Source: Leifsonia xyli subsp. cynodontis DSM 46306
Lineage (GTDB): Bacteria; Actinomycetota; Actinomycetes; Actinomycetales; Microbacteriaceae
DNA: 64,000 bases
Reading direction: 5' to 3'
Assembly (NCBI RefSeq): GCF_000470775.1
Contig: NC_022438.1
Location: 1,798,001-1,862,000 of the forward strand
Position numbers and translations under genes: made by a program. The notes beneath the pieces were generated by a model. That model saw only the letters and a list, made by a program, of their open reading frames with translations, was not told where the DNA came from and ran no database searches. The stretch's first letter is position 1, and every line of letters begins with the position of its first letter. This document shows, one piece after another, positions 29,541 to 39,904 of this stretch.

Positions 29541-30193
29541 GCCCCCGAAACAAGCCCCCGGCGGTCGTCGCCGAGCTCGGCCGCCCGGAGACGCCGGAGG
29601 AGACGGCGGCCCGCAAGGCGCAGAACTCGGCCAACCACCGCAACCGGCAGACCGTCAACAACCTCGTGTACTCGCTCATCGCGACCGTCGCGCTGGTGAT
29701 CGTGATCGTGCTGGCCGTCCCGCGGGGCGCCCCCACCGCATCCACCCACGACGTCGACTTCGCCGCCGTCGCGCAGCAGGCGCAGGGCAGCGAGCCGGAC
29801 CCGCTGCTGGTTCCGGAGCTGCCGGAGTCCTGGACATCCAACAGCGCGCAGTTGCGCACCAAGACCGCCGACGGCGTCGACTCCTGGTATATCGGCCTGC
29901 TCACGCCGAAAGGCCAGTTCATCGGTGTCGCCCAGGGCTTCGAGGCGAATGAGAGCTGGGTGGCCGGCCAGGTGAACCGCGGCCGGATCACCGAGACCCG
30001 GGACATCGACGGCGTGCGCTGGGACGTGTACGACAACCGCACGTCCGGCGCGGACGCCGGCAACGTCGCCTACGCCCTGACGACGACAGCAGGAAAGAGT
30101 TCCATCGTCGTCTTCGGGACCGCCGGCGACGCCGAGTTCCAGACGGTCGCCGCCGCGCTGGCCGGACAGATCCGATCGCTGGGAGGCGTGTGA
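29537..30193 (+). CDS. DUF4245 membrane-anchored protein
   Basis: 218 residues: a cytoplasmic tail, one membrane helix at about 46-64 ([20 protein letters not shown]) and an exported domain of about 150 residues with [15 protein letters not shown] and [20 protein letters not shown]. This gene follows xseB in many actinobacteria and is annotated DUF4245; its role is unknown. It overlaps xseB and the carbonic anhydrase gene by four bases and one base, so all are co-translated. Confidence 0.85.
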   Translation: MSPRNKPPAVVAELGRPETPEETAARKAQNSANHRNRQTVNNLVYSLIATVALVIVIVLAVPRGAPTASTHDVDFAAVAQQAQGSEPDPLLVPELPESWTSNSAQLRTKTADGVDSWYIGLLTPKGQFIGVAQGFEANESWVAGQVNRGRITETRDIDGVRWDVYDNRTSGADAGNVAYALTTTAGKSSIVVFGTAGDAEFQTVAAALAGQIRSLGGV

Positions 30194-30861
30194 TGCCCAC
30201 GAACCGTCCGGGACGCATCTGGAACGAGCTGCTGCGAGGCAACGAGCGCTTCGTCGCCGGCACGCCCCGTCATCCGCGCCAGGATGTCGAACGCCGCGAA
30301 TCCGTCGCCCAGGACCAGGCGCCCATCGCCGCGATCTTCGGCTGCGCCGACTCCCGTCTCGCCGCCGAGATCATCTTCGACCTCGGCCTCGGCGACGCGT
30401 TCGTCGTGCGCAACGCCGGCCAGGTGATCTCGGACTCGGTGGTCGGCTCGCTGGAGTACGCGGTCGCCGTGCTGAAGGTGCCGCTCATCCTCGTGCTCGG
30501 CCACAACGCCTGCGGCGCCGTCGCCTCAGCCATCGCTTCGCAGGCGGCCGGCGCCGAACCGCTTCCCCCGCACATCGCCTCGCTCATCGCCCCGATCCTC
30601 CCGGCCGTTCACCGCGTGACGAACACCGCGATGGACGCCGCTATCGACCCCGCGCAGGTGGACGCCTCCGAGGTCGGCCGCGAGCACCTGCGCGACACAG
30701 TGAGCGAGCTGCTGGCCCGCTCGGAGATCATCAGCGACGCCGTCGCCGCCAATCTCCTCGCCATCGTCGGGGCCAACTACCGGCTCCAGCAAGGTCGGGT
30801 CGTCCCCGACATCGTCGTCGGTCTGGCCGCTCCGGCCGCCGACTCCCCGAGCGCCGCCTGA
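30193..30861 (+). CDS. Beta-carbonic anhydrase
   Basis: 222 residues from the ATG at 30193 (a GTG at 30190 is also possible). Zinc ligands and dyad are in [12 protein letters not shown] (Cys, Asp, Arg) and [14 protein letters not shown] (His, Cys). The layout is that of the plant-type beta class, reversible CO2 hydration in the cytoplasm. Members at this actinobacterial locus supply bicarbonate for carboxylations. Intact. Confidence 0.93.
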   Translation: MPTNRPGRIWNELLRGNERFVAGTPRHPRQDVERRESVAQDQAPIAAIFGCADSRLAAEIIFDLGLGDAFVVRNAGQVISDSVVGSLEYAVAVLKVPLILVLGHNACGAVASAIASQAAGAEPLPPHIASLIAPILPAVHRVTNTAMDAAIDPAQVDASEVGREHLRDTVSELLARSEIISDAVAANLLAIVGANYRLQQGRVVPDIVVGLAAPAADSPSAA

Positions 30862-30899
30862 GCGGCGCTCACAACACGCACAGTAAGGAAGAGCACACC

Positions 30900-32306
30900 G
30901 TGGTGGACAGCAGTTCGGGCACCGAGTACCGCATCGAGCACGACACGATGGGCGAGGTGCGGGTGCCCGCAGCCGCCCTGTACAGCGCACAGACGCAGCG
31001 AGCGGTCGAGAACTTCCCGATCTCCGGCTCCGTGCTGGAGCCCGCCCAGATCGCGGCGCTCGCCCGCATCAAGAAGTCCGCGGCTCTCGCGAACGCCCGT
31101 CTCGGCGTCATCGACACCGAGATCGCGGAGGCCATCGCGGCCTCCGCCGACGAGGTCGTCGCCGGCGGGCTGTTCGGCGAGTTCCCGATCGACGTCTACC
31201 AGACCGGCTCGGGCACCTCCTCCAACATGAACATGAACGAGGTGCTCGCGACCCTCGCCACACGCCGCCTGGGCCGCCCGGTGCATCCGAACGACCACGT
31301 CAACGCTTCGCAGTCCTCGAACGACGTCTTCCCGACCTCCGTCCACATCGCTGTCACCGGCGCGCTGATCGACGAGCTCATCCCGGCCCTCGACCACCTG
31401 GCGGTCGCGCTGGAGGAGAAGGCCGAGCTGTGGGCCACAGCTGTCAAGAGCGGCCGCACCCACTTGATGGACGCCACGCCGGTGACCCTCGGGCAGGAGT
31501 TCGGCGGCTACGCCGCCCAGATCCGCTACGGCATCGAGCGTGTCCGGGCGGCGCTGACCCGGGTCGCCGAAGTCCCCCTCGGCGGCACCGCGGTCGGCAC
31601 CGGCATCAACACTCCGCCCGGCTTCCCGCAGCTGGTGATCGAGCTCCTCACCCAGGAGACGGAGCTGCCGATCACCGAGGCCCGCAACCACTTCGAGGCC
31701 CAGGCCAACCGCGACGCCCTGGTCGAGGTCTCCGGCGCGCTCCGCACCATCGCCGTCAGCCTGACCAAGGTCTGCAACGACCTCCGGTGGATGGGCTCCG
31801 GCCCCAACACCGGCCTCGGCGAACTGCACATCCCGGACCTCCAGCCCGGATCGTCGATCATGCCCGGCAAGGTCAACCCGGTCGTCCCAGAAGCTGTCCT
31901 CATGGTCGCCGCCCGCGTCATCGGCAACGACGCGACGATCGCCTGGAGCGGCGCCTCCGGCCTCTTCGAGCTGAACGTCGCCATCCCGGTGATGGGCACC
32001 GCCCTGCTCGAGTCCATCCGCCTCCTCACCCAGGCCAGCCGAGTGCTCGCCGACAAGACCGTCGCCGGTCTCGAAGCGAACCTCGCCCGGGCTCGCGCGT
32101 TCGCCGAGTCCAGCCCGTCCATCGTGACCCCGCTGAACCGCGTGATCGGCTACGAGGCCGCCGCCACGGTCGCCAAGCACTCCGTCGCCCAGGGGATGAC
32201 CGTTCGGGAGGCCGTGATCGCTCTCGGCTTCGTCGAACGCGGCGAGGTGACGGAGGAGCAGCTCGACAAGGCGCTCGACGTGCTGAGCATGACCCGCCCG
32301 GGCTGA
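30900..32306 (+). CDS. fumC: Class II fumarate hydratase
   Basis: TCA-cycle enzyme, 468 residues, interconverting fumarate and malate. Starts with GTG at 30900, AAGGAAG upstream. Signature [15 protein letters not shown] (catalytic serine loop), [36 protein letters not shown] and [20 protein letters not shown] are all intact. Same strand as the carbonic anhydrase gene, 38 bases apart. Confidence 0.97.
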   Translation: MVDSSSGTEYRIEHDTMGEVRVPAAALYSAQTQRAVENFPISGSVLEPAQIAALARIKKSAALANARLGVIDTEIAEAIAASADEVVAGGLFGEFPIDVYQTGSGTSSNMNMNEVLATLATRRLGRPVHPNDHVNASQSSNDVFPTSVHIAVTGALIDELIPALDHLAVALEEKAELWATAVKSGRTHLMDATPVTLGQEFGGYAAQIRYGIERVRAALTRVAEVPLGGTAVGTGINTPPGFPQLVIELLTQETELPITEARNHFEAQANRDALVEVSGALRTIAVSLTKVCNDLRWMGSGPNTGLGELHIPDLQPGSSIMPGKVNPVVPEAVLMVAARVIGNDATIAWSGASGLFELNVAIPVMGTALLESIRLLTQASRVLADKTVAGLEANLARARAFAESSPSIVTPLNRVIGYEAAATVAKHSVAQGMTVREAVIALGFVERGEVTEEQLDKALDVLSMTRPG

Positions 32307-32452
32307 GAGACACGGACCGGGAGAACGGCCGCCGGCCGCACTGCGACTCCGCCGATTGCCGGGCGCCCTTCCGCACACCGCGGGAGGGCACCCGGCCTTC
32401 TCCCCACACCGCCCCCTCCCGGGCTCGGCCCTGTGATCCTCGCTCTGTCCTC

Positions 32453-32978
32453 TCACCACATGGCTGCCACCGCCCAGAAAGCCCCCAGCAGCACCGGCCC
32501 CAGAGCGACATCCCCACCCGTCCCACCGCGGCTCTCCTGGCCGCTCCACAGCGCTGCCGCTCCGGCCGTGCCTGCTGTGAATCCCCCAGACGAGAACGGC
32601 GCCGGGCTCCCCCACCCCCACGAGCGCTGTCAGCGCCCCCACCAGCAGCCCGGCGAGCTTCGCGTCCCCCATGCCGATCCCGCCCCCGAGCGCCAGCGCC
32701 CCCACCAGCGCGAGCACCCCGGCCGCGAGGGCGAGCGGCCCCCACGGCGGGCTCCCCCGCGCCAACCCGTCCCACACGACCCCCACGACGAGGAAGCCGT
32801 AGCCGGGCAGGACGAGCGCGTTCGGGAGCCGTCGCTCCCGCACGTCCGCCACCACCAGCGGAACGGTCACCGCGGCCAGATAGAGGCTTCCGACCGCGGC
32901 CGGCCCGGCGTCGCGCACCAAGAGGAGCGGGACGCCGAGCGCGGCTGCGGCGGCGATGCGGACCTTTTTCTTCCCCAT
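32453..32978 (-). pseudogene. Prepilin peptidase-like (A24) gene, frameshifted
   Basis: Aspartic membrane peptidase of about 174 residues when repaired. The two catalytic aspartates are in VADVRERRLPNALVLPGY and GGGIGMGDAKLAGLL (the GxGD motif). Near 32580 a run of five Gs shifts the frame; removing one G restores VWGFTAGTAGAAALW and a terminus ending AFWAVAAMW at 32453. It could have processed type IV/Tad-like prepilins. IS481 copy B sits ten bases upstream of its ATG, so it has probably lost its promoter as well. Confidence 0.82.
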
Positions 32979-32987
32979 GCCCTCAGG

Positions 32988-33986
32988 CTAGGTGTGTTTC
33001 TCAGGGACGTTGGTCAATCTGCTGATGGGTGGCTGGCTGCCGATGGCGGTGTGGGGCCTGTGGTGATTGTAGGAGTGCAGCCAGGCCGGGAGTGCGTTGC
33101 GGCGGGCTGATTCGGGGTTGTAGTGCCGGGCGTATGCCCAGCCGTCGGCGAGGGTGCGGTGGAAGCGTTCGATCTTGCCGTTCGTCTGCGGATGGTAGGG
33201 CCGGGTGCGTTTCGGTTGGATGCTGAGCTCGGCGCAAGCGTCGCGCCAGGCGTATGAGCGGTATGCGGAGCCGTTGTCGGAGAGCACCTGTTCGACGGTG
33301 ACGCCACGGCTGGCGAACCAGCCGACCGCTCGACGCAGAACAGCGATTGCAGTGGCGGCGGTTTCGTCGTCGTGGATCTCGGCGTAAGCGACACGGGAGT
33401 GATCGTCGATGACGGTATGAACGAACGCTGTGCCGGTGATCATGTCGCCGGTGATCCCGTGTTTCCCGGTCCGCTTCGCGGTGATGGCCTTGTTCCGCTC
33501 TCCCTGGAGACGTCCGACGTAGCGCCAGCCGCCACCGTCGGGGATGTTGCCGAGTTTCTTGATGTCGACGTGGATCATCGATCCGGGATGCTCGTGCTCG
33601 TAGCGGCGGGCGGGTTCGCCGGTGCGGACGTCGACGTGGCTGAGCCGATTGATCCGGCACCGGGAGAGGACCGTGTGAACGGTCGAGGCGGGCATGCCGA
33701 GCTGGGCGCCGATACCGACTGGTCCCAGCCGCTTCTTCCACCGCAGATGCACGACCTTGCGGACCAGTCTTCGCGGGGTCTTGTTCGGGCTGTGATGCGG
33801 CCGTGACGAACGGTCCAGCATTCCCGCCTCGCCCATCTCCACGTAACGACGAGCCCATCGGTCCGCGGTGCGTCAGGACACTCGGAAGTAGGTCGCCGCC
33901 GCAGCAACGGACCAGCCGTCGTCGACGACTTGGCGGGCCAGGCGGAGGCATTCGCGAGGAGTCAAAGCAGCATTAGCGTGGGTCAC
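32988..33986 (-). pseudogene. IS481-family transposase with in-frame TGA (copy B)
   Basis: Same layout as copy A: GTG start at 33986, TGA as codon 38, DDE core intact, stop TAG taken from the CTAG target. It differs from copy A by at least two substitutions (NRLSHVDV for NRPSHVDV; NPESARR for NSESARR). The IS5 insertion 10 bases upstream of its GTG has cut the element's own promoter region away. Confidence 0.85.
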
Positions 33987-33999
33987 GAGGACCTCCTAA

Positions 34000-34898
34000 G
34001 AGATGGTTTCAGTAGTCGTTTTTGGTGAGTTTGCGGGCGCTGGTGATCGCGATTGCTAGAGCGACGAGCGCCGTGATCGTTGAGGCGGTGCGGTCGTAGC
34101 GAGTGGCGAGTTTCCGGAAGGCGAGGATCCAGGCCATGGTGCGTTCGACTACCCAACAGTGTTTACCCAGTCACTGTTTGGAGTCGACTCCGATTCGTGC
34201 GATGCGTGCCTTGATCCCACGACAACGCAGGTAACAGCGGACGCGGCGGTTGTCGTAAGCCTTATCGGCGTGGAAGATAACCGGGCGGCGTCTGGGCCGA
34301 CCGCGGCCGACGCCCTTGATCGCGGTGATGTTGTCTAACACAGGTTCCACGAGCATGGAGTCGTGTCGGTTGGCGCCGGAGATCTCCACATGCAGCGGGA
34401 GTCCGTTGCGGTCGGTCAGGACATGGTACTTGGTGCCCCGTTTCCCACGATCCGTGGGGTTAGGTCCAGTGAGATCGCCCCCCTTTTCGCCCGGACACTT
34501 ACGGAGTCCAGGCAGGTTCTTGACCAGTCGATCATGCCAGCCTGGCCGAGTTCGTCGAGCATGATCTTCCGCAGTGCATCCCACGCGCCCGCTTCGGACC
34601 ATTCACGCAGACGCCGCCAACAAGTGACCCCGGACCCATACCCCAACTCGGGCGGGAGCTTCTCCACGGGATCCCCGTCAGCAGCACGAACACGATCCCA
34701 GCGAACACCTTCCGGTCAGGAACCCGAGGCTGCCCAGCCCGCCCATTGACCACAGGCGGCCGAGGCGGAATCAACGGCTCCAGCCGCTCCCACAACATAT
34801 CCGTAATGAACCGATCCTCAGCAAGCGTCGACACTCGACCAGCATCCCCGCTAACCAGCCACAACAACCACCGCCACGCCGACTACTGAAACCACCTC
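34000..34898 (-). mobile_element. IS5-family (IS427-like) insertion sequence, copy 1 (899 bp)
   Basis: Terminal repeats GAGATGGTTTCAGTAGTCG / GAGGTGGTTTCAGTAGTCG, flanked by TAA on both sides (33997-33999, 34899-34901), nested in IS481 copy B. The sequence appears identical to copy 2 at 56009-56907, so one arose recently from the other. The transposase frame is broken (see next entry), so movement must depend on a functional copy elsewhere or on recoding. Confidence 0.92.
34009..34867 (-). pseudogene. IS5-family transposase in several frames (copy 1)
   Basis: Pieces in order: RFITDMLWERLEPLIPPRPP and DRKVFAGIVFVLLTGIPWR in one frame; EKLPPELGYGSGVTCWRRLR and CLDSVSVRAK in the next; then CPGEKGGDLTGPNPTDRGKR, YHVLTDRNGLPLHVEISGAN and VIFHADKAYDNRR in a third; finally a TGA (34171-34173) interrupts before LGKHCWVVERTMAWILAF. 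The step at GCGAAAAGGGGGG fits the -1 programmed frameshift known in IS427-group elements. The first step (loss of one G in TGGAG/AAG) is a lesion, because the 52.6 kb relic has TGGAGGAAG intact. The TGA replaces what is usually Arg. Confidence 0.85.
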
Positions 34899-35046
34899 TA
34901 AGTCATCGAGTGCAGGGAACTAGACAGCCCCACTCTCGACCGGGAGGTCCTCACCCATCTATCGCGTCACACCTCAACCAACGTCCCTGGGCAGCACACC
35001 TAGGGAAGGCGAAGCTCGGGATCAGGAATCCACAGAAAATACCGGT

Positions 35047-35070
35047 TCGTCCTGATCGTCCACAGGACGA
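35047..35070 (-). terminator. Hairpin after phoH
   Basis: TCGTCCTG and CAGGACGA form an 8-pair stem with an 8-base loop just past the phoH stop codon. No clear T-tract. Confidence 0.45.
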
Positions 35071-35075
35071 GTTCC

Positions 35076-36425
35076 TCAAGCCAGCTCGTTCGCCTCCAGC
35101 ATCTCGGTCACGAGGGCCGCGATGGCCGACCGCTCCGACCGCGTCAGCGTGATGTGCCCGAACAGCGCGTGGCCCTTCAGCGTCTCGATCACCGAGGCGA
35201 CGCCGTCGTGACGGCCGACCCTCAGGTTGTCGCGCTGGGCAACATCGTGCGTCAACACCACACGGGAGTTCTGCCCGATCCGGCTGAGCACGGTGAGCAG
35301 CACGTTCCGTTCCAGCGATTGCGCCTCGTCCACGATCACGAAGGAGTCGTGAAGCGAGCGGCCCCGGATGTGCGTCAGCGGCAGCACCTCGAGGATGCCG
35401 CGATCCTGCACTTCCTCGAGCACATTCCTTGAGACGAGCGCCCCGAGCGTGTCGAACACCGCCTGGCCCCAGGGGTTCATCTTCTCGCCCTGGTCGCCCG
35501 GCAGATACCCGAGCTCCTGTCCGCCGACCGCGTACAGCGGGCGGAACACGACGATCTTCTTGTGCTGCTGCCGCTCGAGCACCGCTTCCAGCCCCGCGCA
35601 CAGCGCGAGCGCCGATTTTCCGGTGCCGGCCCGGCCGCCGAGCGAGAGGATGCCCACCTCCGGGTCGAGGAGCAGGTCGATCGCGAGGCGCTGCTCGGCG
35701 CTGCGGCCGTGGAGGCCGAACACATCCCTGTCGCCGCGCACAAGTTTCAGCTCGCCCTCGTTCACGACGCGGCCGAGGGCCGAGCCGCGGTCGGAGTGGA
35801 TGATGAGCCCCGTGTTGAGGGGGAGTCCGTCGACCAGCGGAGTGCGCATCCACTCCTCCTCGTAGAGAGCGCTCATCTGGTCGCTGCCGAGCGAAATCGC
35901 CGCGAGACCGGTCCACCCGGAGTCGACGACCTGCTCATGGCGGTACTCCTCGGCGACGAGGCCGATCGAGGCGGCTTTGACGCGCATCGGGAGGTCCTTG
36001 GAGACGACGGTGACCGCAAGGCCGTCGTTCGCGAGGTTGAGCGCCACAGCGAGGATGCGCGAGTCGTTGTCGCCCAGCTGCATCCCGCTCGGGAGCACCG
36101 ACATCGTGGAATGGTTCAGCTCGACCCGCAGCGAGCCGCCCTCCCCGACCGGGATCGGGAAGTCCAGCCGCTCGTGCTGGACGCGCAGATCGTCCAGGTT
36201 GCGCAGCGCTTGCCGCGCGAAGTACCCAATCTCGGGATCGTTCCGTTTGCCTTCCAGCTCGCCCACGACAACGACCGGGATGACGACAGCGTGTTCGGCG
36301 AACCGGAAGATCGCCTTGGGGTCGGACAACAGCACAGAGGTGTCGAGGATATAAGTCCGCTCGCTCTGCTGGATGGCGTTTCCCGCCGACTCGAACTGCC
36401 GGGTTCCTGCTTCAGCCACGACCAC
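35076..36425 (-). CDS. PhoH2-type protein: PIN ribonuclease fused to PhoH ATPase
   Basis: 449 residues. An N-terminal PIN domain (about 22-165) starts [20 protein letters not shown] and contains [14 protein letters not shown], bearing the acidic active site. The C-terminal PhoH ATPase (about 240-440) has Walker [21 protein letters not shown] and Walker [19 protein letters not shown]. Mycobacterial PhoH2 of this architecture is a sequence-specific RNA helicase and RNase. In actinobacteria it is commonly near fumC; here fumC is separated from it by a pseudogene and nested IS elements. Intact. Confidence 0.92.
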   Translation of the reverse strand: MVVAEAGTRQFESAGNAIQQSERTYILDTSVLLSDPKAIFRFAEHAVVIPVVVVGELEGKRNDPEIGYFARQALRNLDDLRVQHERLDFPIPVGEGGSLRVELNHSTMSVLPSGMQLGDNDSRILAVALNLANDGLAVTVVSKDLPMRVKAASIGLVAEEYRHEQVVDSGWTGLAAISLGSDQMSALYEEEWMRTPLVDGLPLNTGLIIHSDRGSALGRVVNEGELKLVRGDRDVFGLHGRSAEQRLAIDLLLDPEVGILSLGGRAGTGKSALALCAGLEAVLERQQHKKIVVFRPLYAVGGQELGYLPGDQGEKMNPWGQAVFDTLGALVSRNVLEEVQDRGILEVLPLTHIRGRSLHDSFVIVDEAQSLERNVLLTVLSRIGQNSRVVLTHDVAQRDNLRVGRHDGVASVIETLKGHALFGHITLTRSERSAIAALVTEMLEANELA

Positions 36426-36636
36426 TCCCGCCCCCGCCGCCCCGCTCTCGCGAGAGCCGGCGGATCCTTATGGCGAGTCGGCCAGTGGGTTTCGAAACGA
36501 ACGGTGTGGCCGTCTCGACCGGGCGCCATGCCCGATGACACGAAACTACGCCGACTCGGCGCCGATCGGTGTGTGGCTCGGGTGTGTGTTGCGTTACGGG
36601 CCGGTTAATTCCAGCCCCGTTGCGGGAACCGGCGAC

Positions 36637-37758
36637 TCACACCGCGGAGACGTAGGAGACGAGCGCGGCGCGCACCATGTCGAAGGTCTCCTCGGTCGTG
36701 CCTGCGTGGACGCTGATCCGCGCGTTCGTCTCACGGACCGTCGCGGTGATGCCGTGGTTGAAGAGGGCGGCGGTCAGAGCGGTGAGCTCCTCGGGCAGCG
36801 GCTCCAGCACGACGATTCCGGCGCGTTCCGCGGGGTTCCGCGGCGAGGAGACGGGCACGGCGAACTCGTCCGCGAGCGCGATGACCCGCTCGGCGGCAGC
36901 CGACACGGCAGCCGAGATCGCCGGGACGCCGACCGCAGCGACCTCCTCGACGCCGGCGGCGAACCGCGCCTGGGCGACGAGGTCCGGGTTGGAGACGGCG
37001 TACGCCCGCGCGGCCCGCGCCGGGTCGAGTACCTCGTCCCAGGTCTGGCCGTCGGCGTCGGTGCCGACCCAGCCGCTGAAGACCGGGGTCAAGTGTCCGA
37101 TCGCGCGCTCGCTGAGGGCGAGGAACCCCGTGCCCCAACCGGACCGCATCCACTTCTGCCCGCCGGCGACGACGACATCGGCGACCTCATAGGGGGCGTC
37201 GACCACACCGAAACCCTGGATGGCGTCGACGATCAGCAGCCGGTCGCCGATGACCTGCCGGATGCCGTCGATGTCGGCCAGATAGCCGGTGCGCGAGTCC
37301 ACCAGGCTGACCATGACCGCGCTCGTGGCCGGCGTGAGCTGCTCGCGGATACGCGCGGGCGTGACGCGGCCGTTGTCGGTCTGGAGCCAGACCGGCGCGA
37401 TGACGCGCATCGCCTGCGCCGCACGGACCGCCGCGTAGGTGACGCTCGGGAACTCTGCGCGCGAGACCAGCACCTCACCGCCGGTGAGGCCGAACGCGGC
37501 GTGCATGAGTCCGCTGGAGGCGTTCGGCTGGAAGGAGATCTGATCGGCGGGGAACCGCGTCAGCGCGCTCACGGTTCGCCGGAGACGCGCACCCTCCGCC
37601 GCCATCGTCTCGATCGTGCCGAACCGCGCCCGCGAAAGGAGCTCGCACTGCCCGATCGCCTCCGCCCGCACCGCCACCGACAGCGGGCCGACCCGGCCGT
37701 AGTCGAGGTATCCCGGCTCCTCGCCGAACCCGCGCGCGAACTCCTCGATCGTCGTCAT
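36637..37758 (-). CDS. Class V aminotransferase-fold PLP enzyme
   Basis: 373 residues from the ATG at 37758 (GGAGG upstream). The PLP lysine is in VVVAGGQKWMRSGWGTGFLA. NASSGLMHAAFGL, VMVSLVDSRTGYLADIDGI and LIVDAIQGFGVVDAPYE follow the class V pattern (cysteine desulfurase/isopenicillin-N-epimerase-like). There is no catalytic cysteine loop as in NifS, so a lyase, epimerase or aminotransferase is more likely than a desulfurase; the substrate cannot be told. It lies upstream of uppS on the same strand, about 70 bases apart. Confidence 0.82.
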   Translation of the reverse strand: MTTIEEFARGFGEEPGYLDYGRVGPLSVAVRAEAIGQCELLSRARFGTIETMAAEGARLRRTVSALTRFPADQISFQPNASSGLMHAAFGLTGGEVLVSRAEFPSVTYAAVRAAQAMRVIAPVWLQTDNGRVTPARIREQLTPATSAVMVSLVDSRTGYLADIDGIRQVIGDRLLIVDAIQGFGVVDAPYEVADVVVAGGQKWMRSGWGTGFLALSERAIGHLTPVFSGWVGTDADGQTWDEVLDPARAARAYAVSNPDLVAQARFAAGVEEVAAVGVPAISAAVSAAAERVIALADEFAVPVSSPRNPAERAGIVVLEPLPEELTALTAALFNHGITATVRETNARISVHAGTTEETFDMVRAALVSYVSAV

Positions 37759-37827
37759 CCCGCACCTCCGGGGACCATCCTGCCGCTTCACGCGCCGCGC
37801 ACGCGAATCCCCTTCGGCGGCTGCGGA

Positions 37828-38622
37828 TCAGAAGCCGAAGCGGCGCTGCCGGCGGGAGTAATCGCGGACGGCGCGGAGGAAGTCGACTTCGCGGAGATCG
37901 GGGCCGAGCGCTTCGACGAAGTAGAACTCGCTGTGGGCGCTCTGCCAGAGCATGAAATCGCTGAGGCGCTGCTCTCCGGAGGTGCGGATGACGAGGTCCG
38001 GGTCCGGCTGCCCCCCGGTGTAGAGGTGGGCGCCGACGAGGTCCGGTGTCAGCAGGTCGGCCAGGGACTCCAGACTTCCGCCCTCGGCCTGGTGCGCGGC
38101 GACGATGCTGCGGAGAGCGTCGGTGATCTCCTTGCGGCCGCCGTAGCCGACGGCGAGGTTGATGTGCATCCCCTCGTTCGCCGCAGTACGGTCCTCGGCG
38201 CCGGTGAGCGCGGCGACAAGCGGATCGGGCAGCCCGGCGGTGGAGCCGACGTGCTTGACACGCCAGTCGCGGTAGCGGGAGAGGTCGTCGGCGAGCTCCG
38301 CGATGATGTCGATGAGGTCTGACAGCTCGGCGCTCTCGCGGTTGATGAGGTTGTCCGAGGAGAGGAGGTAGAGCGTGACGACGGCGATGCCGAGATCGTC
38401 GCACCACTTCAGGAACTCGCGCATTTTGGCGGCGCCGGCACGGTGTCCGTGCGCGACAGTGGTGAGACCGGCCTGACGTGCCCAGCGGCGGTTGCCGTCG
38501 ATGATCATCGCGACATGCTTCGGGAGCGCTTCGACGCCGAGCGCCGCGAGTTCGCGGCGAACGCCTTTCTGGTACAGCCCATAGAGCAGTCCGCTGGCCA
38601 AGGGGGAACTTCTTCTGCTCAC
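37828..38622 (-). CDS. uppS: Isoprenyl (undecaprenyl/decaprenyl) diphosphate synthase
   Basis: cis-prenyltransferase making the polyprenyl carrier for cell-wall synthesis, 264 residues. MIIDGNRRWARQAGLTTVAH has the catalytic Asp and the phosphate-binding loop; VTLYLLSSDNLINRESAEL, LAVGYGGRKEITDA and LVIRTSGEQRLSDFMLWQSA complete the family pattern. In actinobacteria this gene lies next to the hemolysin III gene, as here (divergent). Confidence 0.94.
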   Translation of the reverse strand: MSRRSSPLASGLLYGLYQKGVRRELAALGVEALPKHVAMIIDGNRRWARQAGLTTVAHGHRAGAAKMREFLKWCDDLGIAVVTLYLLSSDNLINRESAELSDLIDIIAELADDLSRYRDWRVKHVGSTAGLPDPLVAALTGAEDRTAANEGMHINLAVGYGGRKEITDALRSIVAAHQAEGGSLESLADLLTPDLVGAHLYTGGQPDPDLVIRTSGEQRLSDFMLWQSAHSEFYFVEALGPDLREVDFLRAVRDYSRRQRRFGF

Positions 38623-38694
38623 TCCGATACGTTAGCGCGGCGCGCAGCCCGGAGTTCACAGCATCCCACCACCCGCCTCGCCTACATTTGGTCC

Positions 38695-39498
38695 ATGACG
38701 CCGCGCAACGCTTCCGAACCCGAGGATGTCGCCGAGTTCCTGGCGGAGCCGGCGACCGCCCTTCCGCCCGCAGACGGGGCGGTGAAAGCCGATGAGCTGC
38801 GCGGTCCGGCCCTCCCCAAGATCCCGCTGCTGGATGCCTCCCCGGCCCATCCCTCGGAGATCAAGCCGACGTGGCGCGGCTGGATACATGCGGGCACCTT
38901 CCCGGTGGCCATCGCGGCGGGCATCGTGCTCATCAGCCTCGCGCAGGGCGCACCCGCGAAGTGGGCCGCCGCCGTCTTCATGCTGACGTCGATGCTGCTG
39001 TTCGGAAACTCAGCGCTCTACCACCGCTTCAGCTGGAAGCCGCGCACCAAGATCGTCCTGAAGCGCATCGACCACGCCAACATCTTCCTGCTGATCGCAG
39101 GCACGTACACGCCGCTGGCGGTGCTCGCACTGCCGCCGGAGGAGGGCGTGCTCCTGCTCTCGATCGTGTGGGCGGGCGCGCTCCTCGGGATCGGGTTCCG
39201 GGTGTTCTGGATCTCAGCGCCGCGCTGGCTGTACGTCCCGATCTACCTGCTGCTCGGCTGGGCGGCGATGATGTACATCGTCGACCTGGTACACGCGAAT
39301 GTCGCGATGATGGTGCTCGTGATGGTGGGCGGGGTCCTCTACACCGTGGGCGCGGTCATCTACGGCGTCAAGCGCCCGAACCCCTTCCCGGGGGTGTTCG
39401 GGTTCCACGAGATCTTCCACACCCTGACGGTGCTGGCCTTCCTCTGCCACTGGGCGGCGACGCTGCTCATCGCGATGCATCCCGCCTACAACGGCTGA
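38695..39498 (+). CDS. trhA: Hemolysin III/TrhA-family (PAQR-like) membrane protein
   Basis: 267 residues. A ~60-residue disordered N-terminus precedes seven predicted helices. PAQR/hemolysin III signatures include NSALYHRFSWKPRTKIVLKR, RIDHANIFLLIAGTYTPLAV, IYGVKRPNPFPGVFGFHEIF and FHTLTVLAFLCHWAATLL with the histidine metal ligands. Bacterial homologues affect membrane fluidity; haemolysis itself is not implied. The ATG at 38695 is supported by the position of the conserved domain. Confidence 0.9.
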   Translation: MTPRNASEPEDVAEFLAEPATALPPADGAVKADELRGPALPKIPLLDASPAHPSEIKPTWRGWIHAGTFPVAIAAGIVLISLAQGAPAKWAAAVFMLTSMLLFGNSALYHRFSWKPRTKIVLKRIDHANIFLLIAGTYTPLAVLALPPEEGVLLLSIVWAGALLGIGFRVFWISAPRWLYVPIYLLLGWAAMMYIVDLVHANVAMMVLVMVGGVLYTVGAVIYGVKRPNPFPGVFGFHEIFHTLTVLAFLCHWAATLLIAMHPAYNG

Positions 39499-39511
39499 GG
39501 CGAGGCGGCGC

Positions 39512-39775
39512 TCAGCTGCGGCGGTCGCCGGTGTCGTCGCCGGTGGACGCCGCTTGCTCGGCGTCGAGCTTCTGCGCGATCTCCTCGCGGTAGCGCACGC
39601 GCCGGATGCGGCGGGTCATGTCCAGGATGAGGAGCACGGCCGCGACGGCGATCAGGAACGTGACCACGAACCCGACGACGCCCGGGGTCACCTGGTCACC
39701 GACCGGACCGCCGCTGGGGGCCGGCGTGGGGGTGGCCGCGAGCCACGCGGATGCGCGCAGCAGGAGATCGGACAT
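39512..39775 (-). CDS. Small single-pass membrane protein (Rv1083-like position)
   Basis: 87 residues: short exported N-terminus, one helix at about 33-53 (GVVGFVVTFLIAVAAVLLILD), then a basic and acidic tail RRIRRVRYREEIAQKLDAEQ. Placement between trhA and DUF4307 with opposite orientation corresponds to Rv1083 in the mycobacterial order. In mycobacteria the gene beside it on the DUF4307 side is mca; that gene is absent here. Confidence 0.75.
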   Translation of the reverse strand: MSDLLLRASAWLAATPTPAPSGGPVGDQVTPGVVGFVVTFLIAVAAVLLILDMTRRIRRVRYREEIAQKLDAEQAASTGDDTGDRRS

Positions 39776-39904
39776 GGCGGAACGTCGCTTTCGGCTCGGA
39801 TGGGGACGACGCGGCCTTCACAGCTTCGTCTCCTAGTGTTGTCCCAGCCTATCGTCGCACCGGCGACGGGCGTGGGCGGCGACCGAAAGGCGGACGGGAC
39901 ACAG

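Larger units (their letters stand above)
32992..34999 (-). mobile_element. IS481-type insertion sequence, copy B, interrupted by an IS5-type element
   Basis: Ends GTGTGTTTCTCAGGG at 32992 and, inverted, GTGTGCTGCCCAGGG at 34999, flanked on both sides by CTAG (32988-32991 and 35000-35003), a clean 4-base target duplication. Its 5' leader, just upstream of the transposase start, is split by the IS5-type element at 34000-34898, which is flanked by TAA. The order of events is therefore IS481 first, IS5 second. The right terminus differs slightly from copies A, C and D. Confidence 0.93.

Noticed and set aside
30777-32978. 733-codon minus-strand frame joining the prepilin peptidase start to the antisense of fumC
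   Set aside because: Only the first ~130 residues are protein-like; the remainder is a shadow reached through the frameshift.
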